Assembly (NCBI RefSeq): GCF_009208555.1
Contig: NZ_WFLI01000037.1
Coordinates: forward strand, 1-64,000
DNA: 64,000 bases
Source: Janthinobacterium violaceinigrum
GTDB taxonomy: Bacteria; Pseudomonadota; Gammaproteobacteria; Burkholderiales; Burkholderiaceae_D
Reading direction: 5' to 3'
The translations under genes and the position numbers were made by a program. Below the pieces are notes generated by a model. That model was not told the origin of the DNA. It saw nothing but the letters and a program-made list of their open reading frames with translations, and made no database searches. Shown in pieces: positions 27,408 to 35,461 of the stretch (position 1 is the stretch's first letter; each line of letters starts with the position of its first letter).

Positions 27408-30032
27408 TTATCGTGCCGTGACGGTAATGGGCACGCTGAGCTGCGCCGTCAAGCCGTTATTGTCCAGCGCCACCACCTTCAGCGCATAGCTGCCGGCCAC
27501 CGGCTGCGGCCAGCTGGCCGTGATGGTCATGCCGCTCATGGAGAACTGCATGCCCAGCGGCGCGCCGATGATCGAGATCCACAGCGCGTTTGCGCCGGGT
27601 GCCGTGAGCACGATGCTGCCGCTCATGGCCTTGCCCGCCACGCCCGTCATGGCGGCGGCGCTGATCGTGGGACCGGCGGCGGCGATTTTCACCGTGGCCA
27701 CGGCCTGGCCCGTCAAGCCCGTCTTGCTATCCCTGGCGATGACGGTCACGCTGTAGCTGCCCAGCACGGGGTTGGCCCAGCTGACGACGCCGGCGGCATT
27801 GACGCTCATGCCCGATGGCGCGCCCGCCAGGCTGTAGGTGACGGGGTTGGGCGCCACCGTGGTGGCGGTAAATGACAGGGCTACGCCCGGCTTGCCGCTG
27901 ACGCTGGCCACCGTGACCACGGGCGGCAGCGGGGCGGCGATGGCCACCGTATAGACGCCTTTGCCGCTCAGGCCCGTCTTGCTGTCCGTGGCCGTCACGG
28001 TGACGGCGTAGGTGCCGGCCACGGGCGCGGCCCAGCTGACCAGGCCGGCGCTGCTGATGGCCATGCCTGCCGGTGCGCCGGCGAGCGCGTAGCTGACGGG
28101 ATTGGCGGCGCTGACGCTGACATTGAATGCCAGTGCCGTGCCGACCTTGCCCGTGATGGCGCCGGCGGCAACGACGGGCGGCGCGACGGGAGCGATGGCG
28201 ATGGTGTACACGCCCTGGCCGCTCAAGCCGCTGACGGCATCCTTGGCTACCATGGTCACGGCATACGTGCCGGCCACGGGTGTGGCCCAGCTGACCACGC
28301 CCGTGGCGGCGATGCCCATGCCGGCCGGCGCGCCCAGCATGGTGTAGCTGAGCGGATTGGCGGCGCTGGCCGAGACGGTAAACGACAGCGGCTTGTCGGC
28401 CGCGCCGCTGATGCTGGCCGGCGCCACGACGGGCGCGGCGGGGGCGATCTGCGTGCCCGACAGGCTGGCCAGCAGGCTTTTCACGTTCGGCGTGCCCAGG
28501 CCGCCCAGCGGGTCGTAGCCGACCTTGGCCGTGCATACGCTGCACGTGCCGTTGCTGCCCCGCGTGATGTCGGCAAAGCTGCTGGCAAAGGTGCCGGGCA
28601 CGCTGGCGATCTGGCCGTAGAGTATGCCGTGCGGCAAGCCCAGCGCCGTCTTGGCCTGCAGTGCTCGGCTGGCGTTGGCGATGGCGACCAGGCCCGCCCA
28701 TTGGGGCGTGGACAGGCTGGTGCCGCCGATGCTGAGCCAGCTGGCGGTGCTGCTGCCTTGCGCCATGACGGCCGTGTACTGGCCCGTGGCGGGGTCGGCA
28801 TTGAAGGCCACGTCGGCCACGTTGCGCCGCAGCAGGTTGGTCAGGCCCGGTACGTTGACCGTCTGGTAGATAGGCAGTGCCGTGTAGGCGCTGATGCCGC
28901 CGCCCGTGCCGGACCAGGCCGCTTCACTGCGCGCGCCGCTGCCGCTGTAGCTGAGCGTGGTGCCGCCCACGGCCAGCACGTTGGGCGAGACGGATGGCCA
29001 GGATACGCCGCTGCCCGAGTCGCCCGTGGCGGCCAGGTAGCTCATGTTCTTGCCCGTGAAGGCGCTGTCGACGGAGGCCGTCCAGTTGCCTTCGGCGGCG
29101 CCAAAGCTCATCGACACGACGCCAGGCCCCATCAGGTTGGCCAGGCGCACGGCGCCCAGCAGGCTGTTGATGGAAGCGTCAGGCGCCTCGATCAGCACGA
29201 TGCGGGCCAGCGGCGCCGTCGCATGGGCCCACTGCACGTCGAGGGCGATTTCCATGGCCCAGCCCGAGTTGTAGGCGGGGGCCGTAGCCGTCATGGTGTT
29301 CGACGGCGTGCTGTACACGATGGACAGTTCGCAGCCGCTGGCCGGGGCAGCCGGCAAGGGCAGGGCGGCATTGGTGGCGATGGTCTTGGTGGTGCAGCCG
29401 GGCAAGCCGAATTTCTGGTTGAAGATGGCCAGTTCGGCCGCCGCGTTCGGGTTGTGCATGGCGTCGACGATGTAGATCGTCTGTCCCGCGCCCAGCTGGG
29501 CCGCCTGGGCCGGGGTCAGCGCCGTGCCCGCCGCCGGCAGGGCGGGCAGGTCGTAGGCGGCGCGGATTTGCGCGGGAGAGTAGGTGGCCACCACGCTGCT
29601 GCCGGCCATTGGGGCGACGGTGTCGGCCGTGCCGCCCGCTTGCAGGGGGGCGATGTCCTGCGCCATTTGTTCCGCGGCGGCGATCTTTTGCGGCGTCATG
29701 CGGCGCGTGCGCATTTCCGTCATGGCGCCGGGCACGTTCTGCAAGTGCGGACGCCAGTGGGCCGAGCCGCTGCTGTTGCTGCTGTCGCGCCCGTCAGGCG
29801 CATCGAGCAGGGCAGGGGCGGCGTGGAACATCGGCTGCGCCACCAGCGCGCCGACGGCGGCGGGGACGACGGGCACTTCGACGCTGAATTGCGTGGCCGC
29901 CGTGGCGATGGCGGCGGGCGGCGCCGATGCCGGGCTCTCCTGGCCGGGGCCGCAAGCGCCCAGCAGGATGGCGGCAGTGGCGCCCAGCAGCAGGCGCCCG
30001 TGACGGGAATGCAGGGGGATACTTTTTTTCAT
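27408..30032 (-). CDS. Secreted S53 (sedolisin-type) peptidase with four Ig-like repeats
   Basis: An 874-residue exported serine-carboxyl peptidase. A lipobox-like signal (AILLGAC, Cys27) suggests a lipoprotein at least initially. The prodomain remnant leads to the catalytic domain. Visible key residues are the Glu and Asp of AMEIALDVQW (about 261/265), the oxyanion Asp of AATGDSGSG (about 338) and the nucleophile Ser in GGTSLSTPQWAG (about 439). The calcium site is ASSFADIT...GYDPLGGLGTPN. Residues about 531-874 form four tandem Ig/cadherin-like repeats of about 86 residues (...APAGM.I...GVVSWA.PVAGTYAVTV.A.D). The start is set by GGAG upstream. A c-di-GMP riboswitch lies in the leader. Confidence 0.92.
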   Translation of the reverse strand: MKKSIPLHSRHGRLLLGATAAILLGACGPGQESPASAPPAAIATAATQFSVEVPVVPAAVGALVAQPMFHAAPALLDAPDGRDSSNSSGSAHWRPHLQNVPGAMTEMRTRRMTPQKIAAAEQMAQDIAPLQAGGTADTVAPMAGSSVVATYSPAQIRAAYDLPALPAAGTALTPAQAAQLGAGQTIYIVDAMHNPNAAAELAIFNQKFGLPGCTTKTIATNAALPLPAAPASGCELSIVYSTPSNTMTATAPAYNSGWAMEIALDVQWAHATAPLARIVLIEAPDASINSLLGAVRLANLMGPGVVSMSFGAAEGNWTASVDSAFTGKNMSYLAATGDSGSGVSWPSVSPNVLAVGGTTLSYSGSGARSEAAWSGTGGGISAYTALPIYQTVNVPGLTNLLRRNVADVAFNADPATGQYTAVMAQGSSTASWLSIGGTSLSTPQWAGLVAIANASRALQAKTALGLPHGILYGQIASVPGTFASSFADITRGSNGTCSVCTAKVGYDPLGGLGTPNVKSLLASLSGTQIAPAAPVVAPASISGAADKPLSFTVSASAANPLSYTMLGAPAGMGIAATGVVSWATPVAGTYAVTMVAKDAVSGLSGQGVYTIAIAPVAPPVVAAGAITGKVGTALAFNVSVSAANPVSYALAGAPAGMAISSAGLVSWAAPVAGTYAVTVTATDSKTGLSGKGVYTVAIAAPLPPVVTVASVSGKPGVALSFTATTVAPNPVTYSLAGAPSGMSVNAAGVVSWANPVLGSYSVTVIARDSKTGLTGQAVATVKIAAAGPTISAAAMTGVAGKAMSGSIVLTAPGANALWISIIGAPLGMQFSMSGMTITASWPQPVAGSYALKVVALDNNGLTAQLSVPITVTAR
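27411..28442 (-). repeat. Four tandem Ig-like repeat modules in the S53 peptidase
   Basis: Codons about 531-874 repeat a unit of about 86 residues (about 258 bp) four times. Each carries GAP-x-GM, VSWA-x-PV and TD/RDSKTGL-type landmarks. Repeats 1-3 are closest; the last is the most diverged (ITASWPQPVAGSYALKVVALD). Such repeats act as extracellular stalks or adhesive modules and are recombination-prone. Confidence 0.85.
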
Positions 30033-30110
30033 GGCGAAACTCTCCGAGTTGGGCGAGGGCCACATCTCGACAATGCGGGGGCTGGCGCCGCGCGCTGGCG
30101 GTCCCGGCCT

Positions 30111-30208
30111 TGCATTGGCAGCCCCGCTGCCGTGGCGCTTGCGCGCGGTAGGCCGGTGGCTTTGCGTCCCCGCCTTTCGACGGGTTTGCCCTCAGAACTG
30201 ATCATGCA
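30111..30208 (-). promoter_or_regulatory. Cyclic-di-GMP-I (GEMM-I) riboswitch
   Basis: On the minus strand the leader contains GAGGGCAAACCCGTCGAAAG, then GCGGGGACGCAAAGCCACCG, then GCCTACC, ending CGGCAGCGGGGCTGCC. This follows the GEMM-I consensus: AGGGCAAACC, a P2 stem closed by a GAAA tetraloop, GGACGCAAAGCC, the CCGGCCUA tetraloop receptor and the AGCGGGGxUGCC 3' half. TGCAT (30204-30208) and ATGCA (30111-30115) close P1. The aptamer ends about 78 nt before the S53 peptidase ATG. The on/off sense cannot be read reliably; the intervening G/C-rich stretch could form an expression platform. Confidence 0.95.
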
Positions 30209-30236
30209 TCGCGACGTACTTCCTGATGCGTTATCA

Positions 30237-30266
30237 ATTCTAGTGAATTCGCCAAATAAGTGTTAA
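30237..30266 (-). promoter_or_regulatory. Candidate promoter for riboswitch/peptidase transcript
   Basis: On the minus strand TTAACA and TAGAAT are separated by 18 bp, placing transcription start about 20 nt before the riboswitch P1 stem. The fit is plausible but not strong. Confidence 0.4.
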
Positions 30267-30476
30267 CTATTTTCAATCAACATTTTCATTTATGCATGAA
30301 TTTGTCGTATATTCCGCCATTATCCGATGCAATCTTGTCAGCCTGGTTAAGCCTTAAAAACAAGGTTGTCAGGGCTATATCGAGGCATAACGGCGTTTTT
30401 CCGCTGTAACGGCGAGTGCATTTCTCTGATTTTAATGAATATAACGAATTTGCCGATTTTTTTTGCCTGTGCGCCA
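30267..30476. other. AT-rich gap between the peptidase leader and fosA
   Basis: About 210 bp, much more AT-rich than its surroundings, with a direct repeat TAACGGCG (two copies, 19 bp apart, near 30388-30415). It must contain the end of the fosA transcript; the T8 run at 30457-30464 has no convincing stem on the fosA side. No gene is seen. Confidence 0.4.
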
Positions 30477-30887
30477 TCAATCCTCGAATACCATGCCCGG
30501 ATACGGCGCTGCGCGGCAGGCCGCCAGCCGCTGCGCCAGGCTGCCCGCATGGGCTTCCAGTTGATGGCCGTCCGGGTCGAGAAAATACAGGGAATCGCCG
30601 GCGCTGCGGTTCTGTTGCCACTCGGGCACGCCCGCGGCGCGCAGGCGGGCGGCAAAGGCGGGGAAGTCTTGCTGCGAGATGGAAAACGCATAGTGCGTGT
30701 AGCTGCCGCCCGCACTACTGGCCGCCCCCGCATCCAGCGACAGGCACAGCCAGAGTTCACCGGCCGACAGGTACGCGCCCCTGTCCCAGCGCGCATGCAG
30801 GCGCAGGCCCAGGGTGTCGCGGTAAAAGGCAACGCTGCGCGCCAGCTTGCGCACGGACAGGGTGAGGTGGTTCAGGCCGGTCAACAT
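30477..30887 (-). CDS. fosA: Fosfomycin resistance glutathione transferase FosA
   Basis: A 136-residue vicinal-oxygen-chelate metalloenzyme that opens the fosfomycin epoxide with glutathione. The sequence tracks FosA proteins end to end: [12 protein letters not shown] at the start with the first metal His (about 7), then [27 protein letters not shown] with the second His (about 64), [20 protein letters not shown] with the metal Glu, and a terminal [13 protein letters not shown]. The length is typical. It is intrinsic-looking: composition matches neighbours and no mobile element adjoins. A strong hairpin lies just upstream of its start. Confidence 0.93.
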   Translation of the reverse strand: MLTGLNHLTLSVRKLARSVAFYRDTLGLRLHARWDRGAYLSAGELWLCLSLDAGAASSAGGSYTHYAFSISQQDFPAFAARLRAAGVPEWQQNRSAGDSLYFLDPDGHQLEAHAGSLAQRLAACRAAPYPGMVFED

Positions 30888-30910
30888 GGTGCTGGATACC
30901 TTTCAGGTGG

Positions 30911-30934
30911 GCGGAGGCTGGTTCCAGCCTCCGC
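30911..30934. repeat. Perfect hairpin in the fosA leader
   Basis: GCGGAGGCTGG and CCAGCCTCCGC form an 11-bp inverted repeat with a 2-nt spacer, centred about 35 nt upstream of the fosA ATG. No U-run follows. It could end read-through from recJ or shape the fosA leader; function unknown. Confidence 0.7.
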
Positions 30935-31040
30935 AGTGGTTTGTGGCGACAGTGTTCCAGGCAAGCATGAGCACAGCAATAAGACCACAACCGTCGCAAC
31001 ACCTGACACAACCGTAGCGAGCGGAAGGAAGAGGTGGCCT

Positions 31041-31077
31041 GCGATGCTCACCGTACTTTTAGTACGGTGAGCATCGC
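31041..31077. repeat. 17-bp perfect inverted repeat between recJ and fosA
   Basis: GCGATGCTCACCGTACT and AGTACGGTGAGCATCGC are exact reverse complements separated by TTT, 43 nt past the recJ stop. The stem is unusually long and perfect. It has no T-run on either strand, so simple rho-independent termination is not obvious. Confidence 0.85.
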
Positions 31078-31119
31078 CGGCCGCAAAGCGCGACGCGCAG
31101 CAGGTTTGGGCTGGCGCCA

Positions 31120-32820
31120 TCAGACAGGCTCGGCGTGCTCCACCATCAACTGCACCTTGGTCGTGCCATTGTATTCATTCGCGTCCAGGCGGAAGGCGAC
31201 GCGCGTGCGTTCGCCCAGGGCGTCCGTGTGGCCGAACCAGATGGCGTCGAAGCGCACGCCGTTCTTTTCCAGCAGCAGTTTCAAATGGCGCTCTTTTAAT
31301 ATGCGCTGGCTGACGACGCGGAATTCGTCGCAGAAGACGGGCGGGGCGAAGCCCTGGCCCCACACCTGGCCATCCATCAGCTCGATGAAGGCCGTCGTGT
31401 AATACGCGTCTTCCAGCGGGCCGTCCGTTTCCACCACCCGTTCCAGTTGCTGCTGGCTGAGCCAGGCCTGGCCCACGGCTTCGAACGCCCGGGAAAAGGC
31501 GTCGAAGGCATCGGCGCGGATGGTCAAGCCGGCCGCCATGGCGTGGCCGCCGAACTTGTCGATCAGGCTGGGCGCCCGTTTCGACACGAGGTCGAGCGCG
31601 TCGCGCAGGTGGAAGCCGGGGATCGAACGTCCGGAACCCTTGATCCAGCCGTCCGCGCCAGGCGCAAACGTGATGGTGGGGCGGTAGAATTTTTCCTTCA
31701 GGCGCGAAGCGACGATGCCGATCACGCCCTGGTGCCACGATTCGTCGAACACGCTGATGGTGCTGCTGTTGGCCGGTTCGAAATCGTCGAGGTGCAGCAG
31801 GGCCGTGTCCTGCATTTCCGCCTCGATCTCGCGCCGCTTCAGGTTGATGTCGTTCAATTGCTGGGCCAGCGCCCAGGCGCGGCCTTCATCGTCCGTGATC
31901 AGGCATTCGATGCCGAGCGACATGTCCTGCAGGCGGCCCGCCGCATTCAGGCGCGGGCCCAGGGCAAAGCCCAGGTCGAACGGCGTGGCGCTGCGCGCTT
32001 CGCGGCCTGCCACGCGGAACAGGGCGGCCACGCCCGCGTGCATATTGCCTTTGCGCATGCGTTTCAAGCCTTGCGCGACGAGGATGCGGTTGTTCGTATC
32101 GAGGCGCACCACGTCGGCCACCGTGCCCAGCGCCACCAGGTCCAGCAGGTTGTCCAGCTTGGGCTGGGTTTGCGCATCGAAGATGCCGCGCCGGCGCAAT
32201 TCCGCGCGCAGGGCCAGCAGCACGTAGAACACCACGCCCACGCCCGCCAGGTGCTTCGACGGGAAACCGCAGGCGGGCTGGTTCGGGTTGACGATGACGG
32301 CCGCGTCGGGTAGGGTATCGGCCGGCAAATGGTGGTCGGTGACGACCACCTGGATGCCGCGCCGGTTGGCCTCGGCCACGCCGTCGATGCTGGCGATGCC
32401 GTTGTCGACGGTGATGATGATGTCGGGCGACTTTTCGCGGGCCGTCAGTGCGACGATTTCCGGCGTCAGGCCGTAGCCGTACTCGAAACGGTTGGGCACG
32501 ATGAAATCGACGTCGGCGCCCATGGCGCGCAAGCCGCGCAGGGCGACGGCGCAGGCGGTGGCGCCGTCGCAATCGTAGTCGGCCACGATGACCATGCGCT
32601 TCTTGGCGGCAATGGCGTCGGCCAGGAAGACGCCGGCCGCGCCGATGTGCAGCAAGCCGGACGGCGGCATCAGGGCCGCCAGTTCGCTCGACAGCTCTTT
32701 CGTGTCGGACAGGCCGCGCGACGCGTACAAGCGGGCCAGCACGGGGTGGATGCCGCCCTGGCGCAGCAGTTCGGATTCGCGGTAAGGGCAGGGACGGGTG
32801 GCGATGCGGGTACGGGTCAT
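31120..32820 (-). CDS. recJ: Single-stranded-DNA-specific exonuclease RecJ
   Basis: A 566-residue 5'-3' ssDNA exonuclease of recombination and mismatch repair. DHH-family motifs are all present: VIVADYDCDGATA, IITVDNGIAS, VVVTDHHLPADTLPDA (the DHH), LGPRLNAAGRL, and the DHHA1 motif GGHAMAAGL. A C-terminal OB domain follows. The ATG overlaps the stop of the upstream RpfE-like gene at ATGA, so they are translationally coupled; earlier in-frame starts would run into that gene. Confidence 0.97.
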   Translation of the reverse strand: MTRTRIATRPCPYRESELLRQGGIHPVLARLYASRGLSDTKELSSELAALMPPSGLLHIGAAGVFLADAIAAKKRMVIVADYDCDGATACAVALRGLRAMGADVDFIVPNRFEYGYGLTPEIVALTAREKSPDIIITVDNGIASIDGVAEANRRGIQVVVTDHHLPADTLPDAAVIVNPNQPACGFPSKHLAGVGVVFYVLLALRAELRRRGIFDAQTQPKLDNLLDLVALGTVADVVRLDTNNRILVAQGLKRMRKGNMHAGVAALFRVAGREARSATPFDLGFALGPRLNAAGRLQDMSLGIECLITDDEGRAWALAQQLNDINLKRREIEAEMQDTALLHLDDFEPANSSTISVFDESWHQGVIGIVASRLKEKFYRPTITFAPGADGWIKGSGRSIPGFHLRDALDLVSKRAPSLIDKFGGHAMAAGLTIRADAFDAFSRAFEAVGQAWLSQQQLERVVETDGPLEDAYYTTAFIELMDGQVWGQGFAPPVFCDEFRVVSQRILKERHLKLLLEKNGVRFDAIWFGHTDALGERTRVAFRLDANEYNGTTKVQLMVEHAEPV

Positions 32821-33869
32821 GATGCTTTCAACTTGTTCAGGGTAATCGCGCGCCAGAATTTGCGTTGCGCGTTCTTGCTGGTGGTGCAAGCCAGCCAGGC
32901 GTCGCGGTGGCTCAGCACCAGGCGCAGCTGGCCCAGGCGGCCATCTTTCAGGGCCGCCAGCAGGGGCGCGAACCAGTCCGCTTCCAGCGCTTGCAACTGC
33001 TGCAGCCACATGCCCCATTCCTGGCCCTGTGCCGCTTCGATCAGGCCGCCCAGCACGACGATCGCGTCCTGCCTGTCGGCCAGAACGCTGTTTGGACTGG
33101 CATGGCGCTGCGCCGGTGTCGCCAGTGCGGCCAGCCAGCCCGGCGCATCGCCGGTATGCAGGCGGGCGGCGCAGGTGGGCGCTTGCGCCGTGGCCTGGCT
33201 GGCGCCCCAGAGCCAGAAGGAATTGATGGCTTTCAAGCCCCGCTCTTCGCGCGCCGCATTGACGGGATGTTCATGCCACAGCATCTGCACTTCGTTTTGC
33301 AGGCGGCGCGCGGCGCGCGCATGCTCGCCTTCCGGCATCCACACGGACAGGTCCTGCGTGGTGGCGCCGTCCGGCGAGGCGCACTGCAAATCGCTCCAGC
33401 CATCGGCGCGCATGAACCAGGTGCCCGCGTCGCCATACGCCAGCGGCTGGCCGATTTCGTCGAAATACGGAGCGGCAATGTCGAACAGGGCGCGCCCGTC
33501 GGCCTCGCTCAGATTGAGCTGGCGCAAGTCTTCCAGGCTGATATGGCTGCGGGCGATGGCCAGGTGGGCCGGGTGCAGCAGGAAATAGCGGCCGCCCGGC
33601 TCCGGCGCCAGGCCGTAGCCGCGCATGGCCTGGACGGCAAAGGCCGCCTGCGCCGCCTCGCCGTTGGGCGCGGGCGCCAGGCCCAGCGCGTGCGCCAGCC
33701 ACGCTTCGTGCGGCAGCAGGCGGTTGGTGTTGTCAAAAGTTTCTAAATTGCAAGTGGAGGAGCGCGACAGCAGTGCCGCCAGGGCGGGCGCCTGCAAGAC
33801 CTTGAGCAGGTCGGCAGCCAGTTCGGCATTGGGCAAGGCGCAGGGCAGGACGAGGGTAAGTTGATTCAT
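32817..33869 (-). CDS. RpfE-type conserved protein upstream of recJ
   Basis: A 350-residue soluble protein (MNQLTLVLPCALPNAELAAD...). It resembles the proteins annotated as 'regulatory protein, RpfE type', named from the Xanthomonas rpf cluster where rpfE neighbours recJ. Recognisable stretches are GYGLAPEPGGRYFLLHPAHLAI, WFMRADGWSDLQ and MLWHEHPVNAAREERGL. Other annotators call the family phosphoglycerate-mutase-like, without good support. The ATGA overlap with recJ supports co-expression. Role unknown; a DSF-signalling link is only historical. Confidence 0.7.
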   Translation of the reverse strand: MNQLTLVLPCALPNAELAADLLKVLQAPALAALLSRSSTCNLETFDNTNRLLPHEAWLAHALGLAPAPNGEAAQAAFAVQAMRGYGLAPEPGGRYFLLHPAHLAIARSHISLEDLRQLNLSEADGRALFDIAAPYFDEIGQPLAYGDAGTWFMRADGWSDLQCASPDGATTQDLSVWMPEGEHARAARRLQNEVQMLWHEHPVNAAREERGLKAINSFWLWGASQATAQAPTCAARLHTGDAPGWLAALATPAQRHASPNSVLADRQDAIVVLGGLIEAAQGQEWGMWLQQLQALEADWFAPLLAALKDGRLGQLRLVLSHRDAWLACTTSKNAQRKFWRAITLNKLKAS

Positions 33870-34053
33870 CCCGAGATTGTAGGCGATTGTGGCGGTGGGG
33901 GCGTAGTCCCCGTCGTTTTCTGCCCGGCCGCCGCCCGCATGCCGGGAGCACGGGGGCGCAGCAAAAATGGCGCCACGGTGATGTGTTTCACGCATGAAAT
34001 GCCATTTGTGTGGCACACTGCGCGCTCGCATATCATCGTTGTCGCGGGAGCGC

Positions 34054-35331
34054 ATGAGCATCATCAAACAATTTCCTTTCGAGTGGCAAGTCGGCGTGCG
34101 CTATACGCGCGCCGGGAAGCGCAGTGGCCGCAACAGCTTCATCTCCTTCATTTCCCTCATTTCCGTGGGCGGCATCGGCCTGGGCGTGGCCGCCCTGATC
34201 GTCGTCCTCTCCGTCATGAACGGCTTCCAGAAGGAAGTCACCGACCGGTTGATGTCGGTGCTGGCCCACGTCGAAGTGTTCGACACCAGCGGCTCCATGG
34301 CCAACTGGCAGGCGCAGGAACGGGCCGCCTACGCCAATCCGCAAGTGAAGGCCGTGTCGCCGTTCGTGGAAACCCAGGGCATGCTGCTCAACGACGAAAC
34401 CATGCGCCCGTCCGTCGTGCGCGGCGTGCTGCCGCAGCAGGAAGCCACCGTCTCCAGCGTGGCCAGCCAGATGAAGCAGGGCAGTTTCAAGGATCTCACG
34501 CCCGGCTCGTACAACATCGTGCTGGGCATCGACCTGGCCAAGGCGCTCGACGTGAAAGTGGGCCAGAACGTGACCCTGATGCTGGAACGCGAGCCGAAGG
34601 CGGGCGACCCGGCCAATGGCATCGTCATGCCGCGCATGCGCGCGCTCAAGGTGGCGGGCATCTTCGAGGCCGGCCACAATGAACTCGATGGCAGCCTGGC
34701 CTTCGTCAACATGCAGGACGCCGAGCAGCTGCTGCAGCTCGACGGCCCGTCAGGCCTGCGTTTGCGCCTGCACGACATGAACAAGGCGCCGCAGGTGGCG
34801 CGCGAACTGAAGGCGTCGATGCCGGGCCAGCTGTGGATGCGCGACTGGTCGCGCGCCAGTGCCAGCTGGTATGCGCTGGTGCAAAGCCAGAAGAACATGA
34901 TGTTCATCATCCTCAGCATGATCATCGCCGTGGCTGCGTTCAACCTCGTTTCGACCCTCGTGATGTCGGTCACGGACAAGCAGGCCGATATCGCGATCCT
35001 GCGCACCCTGGGCGCCTCGCCGTTCTCCATCATGAAGATTTTCATGATCCAGGGCGCGCTCGTGGGCTTGCTGGGGAGTGCCCTGGGCGTGGTCGGCGGC
35101 GTGCTGCTGGCGCTGAACGTGGGCGTCATCGTGCCCTTCATCGAAGGCATCTTCGGCCTGCACTTCATTTCCAAGGAAATCTACCAGATCAGCGCCGTGC
35201 CGTCCGACGTGCATTGGCTGGACGTGGCGCAGATTGGCCTGATCGCCTTTGGCCTGGCGCTGGTGGCGACCATCTACCCGAGCTGGCGCGCCGCGCGCGT
35301 CAAGCCGGCCGAGGCGCTGCGGTATGAATAG
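34054..35331 (+). CDS. lolC: Lipoprotein-releasing ABC transporter permease LolC/E (first copy)
   Basis: A 425-residue inner-membrane protein that, with LolD, extracts outer-membrane lipoproteins for LolA. One N-terminal membrane segment ([24 protein letters not shown]) is followed by a large periplasmic domain (residues about 50-270) and three C-terminal segments. MacB/FtsX-type motifs are [21 protein letters not shown] and the end [23 protein letters not shown] precedes the ATG. The next gene is a close paralogue, then lolD. Assignment to C rather than E is nominal. Divergent from the rpfE-like gene. Confidence 0.92.
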   Translation: MSIIKQFPFEWQVGVRYTRAGKRSGRNSFISFISLISVGGIGLGVAALIVVLSVMNGFQKEVTDRLMSVLAHVEVFDTSGSMANWQAQERAAYANPQVKAVSPFVETQGMLLNDETMRPSVVRGVLPQQEATVSSVASQMKQGSFKDLTPGSYNIVLGIDLAKALDVKVGQNVTLMLEREPKAGDPANGIVMPRMRALKVAGIFEAGHNELDGSLAFVNMQDAEQLLQLDGPSGLRLRLHDMNKAPQVARELKASMPGQLWMRDWSRASASWYALVQSQKNMMFIILSMIIAVAAFNLVSTLVMSVTDKQADIAILRTLGASPFSIMKIFMIQGALVGLLGSALGVVGGVLLALNVGVIVPFIEGIFGLHFISKEIYQISAVPSDVHWLDVAQIGLIAFGLALVATIYPSWRAARVKPAEALRYE

Positions 35332-35343
35332 TTGGCTTGTGTA

Positions 35344-35440
35344 CCGGGGTCGGACCCGTCGGGTCTGACCCCAGCCTTTTGCTGCGGTATGAGTCATTGG
35401 CTGATCAACAAACTGCTGGGGTCACACCCATCGGGTCTGC
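35344..35440. repeat. GGGGTC-type dispersed palindromic element, copy 2
   Basis: CCGGGGTCGGACCCG and CGGGTCTGACCCCAG form a near-perfect palindrome at 35344-35374, followed by CTTTTGCTGCGGTATGAG. The outer parts match copy 1 at 9488-9576. A degenerate further half (CTGGGGTCACACCC, CGGGTCTGCCC) follows at 35417-35444. It sits inside the lol operon, between the two permease genes. Confidence 0.7.
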
Positions 35441-35461
35441 CCGCTGAGAATTAATGAATTA

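Noticed and set aside
27411-28442. Repeated DNA considered as a possible CRISPR or minisatellite
   Set aside because: The units are about 258 bp, diverged and in frame; they encode Ig-like protein domains.
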